25,590 nt of DNA from Gudongella sp049310905. GTDB lineage: Bacteria; Bacillota; Clostridia; Tissierellales; Tissierellaceae. The notes under the pieces are model-generated. The model did no database searches. It was not told the DNA's origin and was given only the letters and a program-made list of their open reading frames with translations. The stretch lies in NCBI RefSeq assembly GCF_049310905.1, contig NZ_JBMEMN010000030.1, positions 1-25,590 on the forward strand, read 5' to 3'. Made by a program: the position numbers and the translations under genes. Position 1 is the stretch's first letter. Every line of letters begins with the position of its first letter. Shown here one piece after another: positions 21,588 through 25,590 of this stretch.

Positions 21588-22073
21588 CTAGTAAGTATCC
21601 CTTCTTCCGAATCTTGCATCCTCAACCCAATCCTCAGCTTTCCTAAGGTGTTGGACCATGTCATCAAAAATTTTGTAATGATACTCTTCTTGTCTTACCA
21701 AATAATCAAACAACTTCTTTCCCTTTTCTGTCTCTGCTTCTTCATTCATCTTTTTGTACAGGTCTATGCTCTCCTGCTCTTTTTTAAGAGCCAATCTATA
21801 TGCATCCAGCTGATTAGGATCAACTTTTGCTTCAACTTTGAAATCAGATTCAGACTTGAATACACTCTCAAACTCCACAAATGCGTTCTTCTCATCCAAA
21901 CTGTAATCCATAGCGTCTGCATATTTCTTTACTAGGTCAGCATGCTTCTTCTCATCATCGGCAAGATTCAGGAATACCTTCTCAAGTGCATTACCCTTAT
22001 TTTTTTCTGCCTGTTCTCTGTAGTAATTTTCACCGTCAATCTCCATCTGGATTGCAAATTCAACATTGTTCAT
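21588..22073 (-). CDS. Rubrerythrin-like ferritin-family diiron protein
   Basis: 161-residue four-helix ferritin-like protein without the C-terminal rubredoxin domain of classical rubrerythrin. Likely diiron ligands are Glu11 or Glu15 in the first helix, Glu41 and His44 (DDEKKH), Glu99 or Glu101, and Glu129/Glu130 with His132 (RQEEYHY). These proteins reduce peroxide or handle iron in anaerobes. ATG at 22073 follows AAGGAGG. It is first in a unit with nicotinamidase and a thioredoxin-like protein, which could supply its reductant; this is an inference. Confidence 0.88.
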   Translation of the reverse strand: MNNVEFAIQMEIDGENYYREQAEKNKGNALEKVFLNLADDEKKHADLVKKYADAMDYSLDEKNAFVEFESVFKSESDFKVEAKVDPNQLDAYRLALKKEQESIDLYKKMNEEAETEKGKKLFDYLVRQEEYHYKIFDDMVQHLRKAEDWVEDARFGRRDTY

Positions 22074-22166
22074 CAGTCAGCCTCCTTATTATTTTTAATC
22101 TTTATTTCCATAATTATATACCCTTATCAGGAACCCATAACCGTTTTATTTGAATAAATCAACAAT

Positions 22167-23216
22167 TCATATATGCCTTGGGCATTTTGTTCCATCTGTA
22201 AACCACTTACATGGTCTGCACTCAATGCAAGTGACAATCTCCCCTTCCCCAACCAAGTGTTCAATATAATCATGATCTGCCAACTGAGCTCTTCCCATGG
22301 CTACCAAATCTAGAAGTTCATTTCCAAGAAGATAATCAATTTGTTCTTTTTTAAGAATTTTGTTGATTCCAATCACTGGTATTCCTACATTCTCTTTAAT
22401 AATCGTTCCACCATATACTATCCAGTTGCATGGAAAGTCCGCTGGTGCTTCTACCTCTATTTGGGTATTGTCAAAGCCAGTGGAAACATGAAGATAATCG
22501 TAGCCGATTTTTTCAAACTCTTTTGCCCTCTCTATGCTTTCTTCTAGAGTATCGTCATTACAACCCATCCTTATGCCAACAATAAAACCCTCTCTTGTCT
22601 TTTCTCTAATTTCATCATGGATTTTTTTTGCAATTAAATTTCTATTCTCAAATCTTCCACCGTACTCATCGGTCCTCTTATTGACCTTCTTTGAGAAAAA
22701 CTGTGTCAAAAGATATCCGTGTGCCCCGTGAATTTCGACACCGTCAAAATCAGCTTTCTGAGCTCTCTCGGAGGAAGATGCAAATTCACTTATCGTAGCT
22801 TTTATCTGCTCCTCGGTCATACCTTTTGAAAGCCTGCCCTTCCTTTCATAATCTGAAGAGGTTACTGGATTATCAGTGACATCCGCCTTGGCGCTTAAGC
22901 CTGCATGATGTAATTGAATCAGAGCTACAGCTCCATTTTTATGTATTGTATCCGCCAGTTTACTCAATCCCTCGATGTAAGAATCGTCCCATATTGCCAG
23001 TTGATCTGGTGAAAGTCTTCCATCTGGATTTATACATGTTGCTTCAACTATAACCAATCCAGCACCATTTTTAGTTATCTCATCGTAATGGTCAATATTT
23101 CTTTGTGATACATAACCGTTTTCTCCTGCAAATCCAAACGCAACCATCGGTGGCAGGACAAAGGGGTTTTTTAGTTTTAGCTTTCCAAATTCTCTTTTTC
23201 CATATAAATCTGACAT
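22167..23216 (-). CDS. Old-yellow-enzyme-type NADH:flavin oxidoreductase
   Basis: 349-residue FMN-binding TIM barrel. Signatures are FVLPPMVAFGFAGENGYVS at the N-terminus, ALIQLHHAGLSA, the FDGVEIHGAHGYLLTQFFS active-site strand and KRTDEYGGRFENR. The C-terminus carries four cysteines, CIECRPC and a later KCPRH (C-x2-C-x2-C-x8-C). This recalls the Fe-S site of larger 2-enoate/dienoyl-CoA reductases, although the FAD/NAD domain that follows in those enzymes is absent. It probably reduces an activated alkene or other electrophile. ATG at 23216 follows GGAAGG. It has its own promoter, divergent from the yitT-like gene. The substrate is unknown. Confidence 0.9.
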   Translation of the reverse strand: MSDLYGKREFGKLKLKNPFVLPPMVAFGFAGENGYVSQRNIDHYDEITKNGAGLVIVEATCINPDGRLSPDQLAIWDDSYIEGLSKLADTIHKNGAVALIQLHHAGLSAKADVTDNPVTSSDYERKGRLSKGMTEEQIKATISEFASSSERAQKADFDGVEIHGAHGYLLTQFFSKKVNKRTDEYGGRFENRNLIAKKIHDEIREKTREGFIVGIRMGCNDDTLEESIERAKEFEKIGYDYLHVSTGFDNTQIEVEAPADFPCNWIVYGGTIIKENVGIPVIGINKILKKEQIDYLLGNELLDLVAMGRAQLADHDYIEHLVGEGEIVTCIECRPCKWFTDGTKCPRHI

Positions 23217-23258
23217 CTAATCAATCCTTCCCATTTTTTACTAGATCATCTTACCTCT

Positions 23259-23287
23259 ATTTTATTTGTACAAGCTGGCAATGTAAA
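23259..23287 (-). promoter_or_regulatory. Predicted promoter of the OYE-type gene
   Basis: On the minus strand, TTTACA (23282-23287) and TAAAAT (23259-23264) are separated by 17 bases. It is arranged back to back with the promoter at 23306-23334. Confidence 0.5.
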
Positions 23288-23305
23288 CTATAATTAATAA
23301 TATAC

Positions 23306-23334
23306 TTGCATTTGAGTATGATTTTTACTATAAT
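23306..23334 (+). promoter_or_regulatory. Predicted promoter of the YitT-like gene and truA
   Basis: TTGCAT (23306-23311) and a perfect TATAAT (23329-23334) are separated by 17 bases, with the start expected near 23341. It resembles the HTH regulator promoter at 11909-11938. Confidence 0.65.
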
Positions 23335-23369
23335 ATTCTGATTGCAACAAAAAAGAAAGGTGACTATCT

Positions 23370-24212
23370 ATGAAATTTAATTTTAAAAGATTTATGCTTA
23401 TTAATTTGGGACTACTAATTATGACAATGGGAATGTATTTTTTTCTCATCCCGTCAAATCTAGCTGTCGGTGGAGCAACTGGTCTGGCAATGATTTTAAG
23501 CTATCTGATTCCCTCAATACCAATGGGAGTAATTCTTGCAGCTCTAAACATCATACTTTTTATAACCGCCTTCATAGTTCTTGGTAGGGAATTTGGAGGC
23601 TACACTGTGTATGCATCACTTGCTTTGTCTGGTATGATAGGATTTTTCGAACTTGTGATTCCTATGACCGGGCCTTTTACAGATGACCTTTTCATCAACC
23701 TGATATTTGGAATTCTTATAAATGGTGTAGGTATGGGCATAGTATTTAATCAAAATGCATCAACAGGCGGAACAGATATTATTGCGAAGATAATAAACAA
23801 ATACACTCACATGGATATTGGCAAGTCACTTCTGGCAGCTGATTTCTTTATCACAATTTTTGCTGGCCTTGTTTTTGGAGCAAGACTAGGTATGTATGCA
23901 CTACTTGGTATTGTTATAAACTCATTTGTAATCGACAAAATGATATCTGGATTCAACGTTAAAATTAATATGTTGATTATTTCAAGCGAGTTTGATTCGA
24001 TTAAGGATTACGTTCACACAGAAATCGGAAGAGGAACAACTATCTATCATGCTACCGGTGGTTTTTCAAACCAGGATAAGAGGATAGTAAACACTATTGT
24101 TTCCAGAAGTGAGTATATTAAGATCAGAGACTTTATAAGAAATATTGATGACAAGGCTTTTGTCTCAGTATCCTATGTAACAGAAGTTGAAGGTGAAGGC
24201 TTTACATACTAA
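23370..24212 (+). CDS. YitT family membrane protein (DUF161 plus DUF2179)
   Basis: 280 residues. The N-terminal 190 or so residues hold about five membrane helices with the family's repeated glycine-rich loops (VGGATGLAMILSYLIP and the STGGTDIIAKIIN motif). The C-terminal DUF2179 domain (about 200-275) has GRGTTIYHATGGFS and VSVSYVTEVEGEGF. The family is of unknown function and presumably transports something. ATG at 23370 follows AAAGGTGA. The stop is 13 bases before the truA start, so the two are cotranscribed. Confidence 0.92.
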   Translation: MKFNFKRFMLINLGLLIMTMGMYFFLIPSNLAVGGATGLAMILSYLIPSIPMGVILAALNIILFITAFIVLGREFGGYTVYASLALSGMIGFFELVIPMTGPFTDDLFINLIFGILINGVGMGIVFNQNASTGGTDIIAKIINKYTHMDIGKSLLAADFFITIFAGLVFGARLGMYALLGIVINSFVIDKMISGFNVKINMLIISSEFDSIKDYVHTEIGRGTTIYHATGGFSNQDKRIVNTIVSRSEYIKIRDFIRNIDDKAFVSVSYVTEVEGEGFTY

Positions 24213-24225
24213 GGAGATGATCAAT

Positions 24226-24963
24226 GTGAAAAATTATAAAATGATTATTCAGTATGATGGAAGCAGATACCTAGGATGGCAAAGACTTCCTAAATCAGAT
24301 CGCACCATTCAAGGAAAGCTTGAAGATGTTATAAGCGAGATGTGCAAGAAGGAAATCAAAATCGTGGGTTCCGGTAGAACTGATGCGGGAGTTCATGCTC
24401 TTGGTCAGGTAGCTAACTTTAAAGCAGACATAAGCATGACAGAAAACGAAATTCAGGAATATATCAACCACTATCTTCCAAAGGATATACTTGTTTCTGA
24501 GATCCAGGAAGTTAGCGATAGATTTCATAGTCGGTACAATGCGCTAAAAAAAGTTTACACTTATCAGTTATATACAGAGGAATATCAATCTCCATTTTAC
24601 AGAAAATATTCCTGGCACATAAAAGAGCCCCTGGATATGTTTGCTATTGACAAAGCAATAGACATACTTCAGGGAACTCATGATTTTCTAGGATTCTCTT
24701 CAGTCAAGAAGCCAACGAAATCAACAACCAGAACATTGTATTCAATCAGTTATGTAAAGGAAGGACCAATTCTGTCTTTTACTTTTACAGGTGATGGATT
24801 CCTTCATAATATGGTTAGGATTATTATGGGGACATTGGTTGAAGTAGGCCAGCAGAAAATGTCCATTGAGGATGTAGGTAAAGTCCTTCAGGATAAGATC
24901 AGGGCTGAGGCAGGAATTACATGCCCTCCTCATGGTTTATTTCTGAGCAGGGTCTATTATTAG
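24226..24963 (+). CDS. truA: tRNA pseudouridine(38-40) synthase TruA
   Basis: 245 residues. It forms pseudouridine at positions 38-40 of tRNA anticodon arms. Signatures are IIQYDGSRYLGWQ, the catalytic GSGRTDAGVHALGQVANF (Asp53), and the C-terminal FLHNMVRIIMGTLVEVG. The chosen start is GTG at 24226, 9 bases after AAGGAG; an upstream ATG directly touches that ribosome site. It is cotranscribed with the YitT-like gene. Its last 27 bases overlap the 3' end of the convergent acetyltransferase gene. Confidence 0.96.
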   Translation: MKNYKMIIQYDGSRYLGWQRLPKSDRTIQGKLEDVISEMCKKEIKIVGSGRTDAGVHALGQVANFKADISMTENEIQEYINHYLPKDILVSEIQEVSDRFHSRYNALKKVYTYQLYTEEYQSPFYRKYSWHIKEPLDMFAIDKAIDILQGTHDFLGFSSVKKPTKSTTRTLYSISYVKEGPILSFTFTGDGFLHNMVRIIMGTLVEVGQQKMSIEDVGKVLQDKIRAEAGITCPPHGLFLSRVYY

Positions 24964-25443
24964 ATCCCATTTTTCCTCAATAAGATCTTTCCCCCATATT
25001 TTATGGGGGATTTCTTCTTCAATTGTAAATCCATGCTTTGAATAGAGATGTCTAGCAGCATCCAATATGCTTACTGTCCAAAGAATTATCTTCCCATAGC
25101 CTTTCTCTTTAGAATAATTCACAGCCGTTTCAATCAGTTTGTTTCCAAGACCAATTCCTCTTTCATCCTCAAGTAGCAGAAACCAGCGTAGTTGTGCTGT
25201 ATAATCATCAAAGCAAGCTATTGCTATTACTCCAACTTTTTTTCCGTTTTTTTCAGCAATCCAGATTTGTTCCCTGTCAACTTTTCTGGTACTGTGAAAT
25301 TTATCCAAAGGATCTCTTACATATTCAGGAAAAGTATTGTCAAATCCATATTCCTTATTATACAACTCTCCGTGTGTCTGAACTATCCATTCCAGATCCT
25401 TTTCAGCATATTCTCTAATTATGTATTCCTTAAACTTTTCCAT
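24937..25443 (-). CDS. GNAT family N-acetyltransferase
   Basis: 168 residues starting at ATG 25443, 7 bases after GAGGAG; a longer frame opens at 25497 but has a poorer site. The acetyl-CoA loop is ERGIGLGNKLIE, and the C-terminal LYSKHGFTIEEEIPHKIWG segment is like the GNAT half of MarR-GNAT fusion proteins. Here the MarR part is absent. Substrate unknown. It overlaps the truA 3' end on the other strand, so transcripts from the two genes would be complementary there. Confidence 0.88.
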   Translation of the reverse strand: MEKFKEYIIREYAEKDLEWIVQTHGELYNKEYGFDNTFPEYVRDPLDKFHSTRKVDREQIWIAEKNGKKVGVIAIACFDDYTAQLRWFLLLEDERGIGLGNKLIETAVNYSKEKGYGKIILWTVSILDAARHLYSKHGFTIEEEIPHKIWGKDLIEEKWDLIIDPAQK

Positions 25444-25511
25444 GTCTTCTCTCCTCTCCATCGCTTTAAAGTATTCTATCATATAACCATATTCCAATAC
25501 AATCTGTCAAC

Positions 25512-25543
25512 AAAAAAGGGGCTGTCGGGAAATAGCCCCTTTT
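25512..25543. terminator. Bidirectional terminator, first of two at the right edge
   Basis: AAAAGGGGCT (with two more A residues before it) and AGCCCCTTTT form a 10-base stem with a 10-base loop. It has A/T runs on both sides and can act on both strands. It lies upstream of the acetyltransferase gene and insulates it from the region beyond. Confidence 0.8.
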
Positions 25544-25550
25544 GAAAAAA

Positions 25551-25583
25551 CAGCACACTCTGAAGAGAGGGTGCTGTTTTTTT
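25551..25583 (+). terminator. Strong terminator, second of two at the right edge
   Basis: CAGCACACTCT and AGAGGGTGCTG form a stem of 10 pairs with one A-G mismatch and a small loop, followed by seven T residues (25577-25583). The A-run before it lets it also work on the minus strand, where it would end a gene lying to the right of the window. Confidence 0.85.
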
Positions 25584-25590
25584 ATCAAAA

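Noticed and set aside
1..25590. CRISPR arrays, tRNA or rRNA genes, riboswitches, prophage genes
   Set aside because: No regularly spaced repeats, cloverleaf-like sequence, conserved rRNA segments or phage structural genes were seen. A covariance-model scan was not possible.

Overview
The window looks like chromosomal DNA of a low-GC, Gram-positive anaerobe of the class Clostridia. The signs are AT-rich sequence, strong AGGAGG-type ribosome sites, a single-domain rubrerythrin-like protein, an iron-sulfur L-cysteine desulfidase under a sigma-54 promoter, a clostridial old-yellow-enzyme relative and, most tellingly, two genes that appear to read in-frame UGA as selenocysteine. The species cannot be named from the sequence.

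Layout. 1-4200: an alpha-glucan degradation operon (malQ-glgP, minus strand). LacI-type operator motifs lie downstream of its promoter and again before a gene that leaves the window at the left edge. 4200-6300: a two-domain sulfurtransferase and a baeRF-family (bacterial eRF1-like) protein. 6400-6807: a small MerT-family membrane protein whose Cys-Cys metal pair is encoded Cys-UGA. 6826-10100: a sigma-54 enhancer-binding regulator divergent from an L-cysteine desulfidase gene with a textbook -24/-12 promoter. 10081-11363: an O6-alkylguanine-DNA alkyltransferase whose acceptor cysteine is encoded by UGA, behind a membrane J-domain gene. 11513-13484: a small unknown protein divergent from a large HTH regulator, with repeated TGTCA boxes between them. 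13502-18864: a six-gene minus-strand operon (CBS pair, TspO-like, DUF2177, DAK2-DegV fatty-acid-kinase-like fusion, DUF1295, DUF523-DUF1722). Its families resemble the light and photo-oxidative response clusters of other bacteria, but no photolyase is present. About 18936-20480: an IS91-like HUH insertion sequence with a small zinc-ribbon ORF. 20600-22073: a redox/NAD operon (rubrerythrin-like, nicotinamidase, thioredoxin-like). 22167-25443: an OYE-type flavin oxidoreductase, a YitT-type membrane protein, truA and a GNAT acetyltransferase. The right edge has two strong terminators.

The main discovery is the pair of UGA-containing genes, about 3.5 kb apart. In each, the UGA sits exactly where the family has a reactive cysteine, conserved sequence continues in the same frame afterwards, the start has a good ribosome site, and a short stem-loop at bacterial SECIS distance follows the UGA. 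Ordinary gene calling would truncate or mis-start both. The selenocysteine machinery (selA, selB, selC, selD) is not in the window, so the assignment rests on sequence logic and has not been tested.

No tRNA, rRNA or CRISPR array was seen. Every intergenic gap is under 300 bases.
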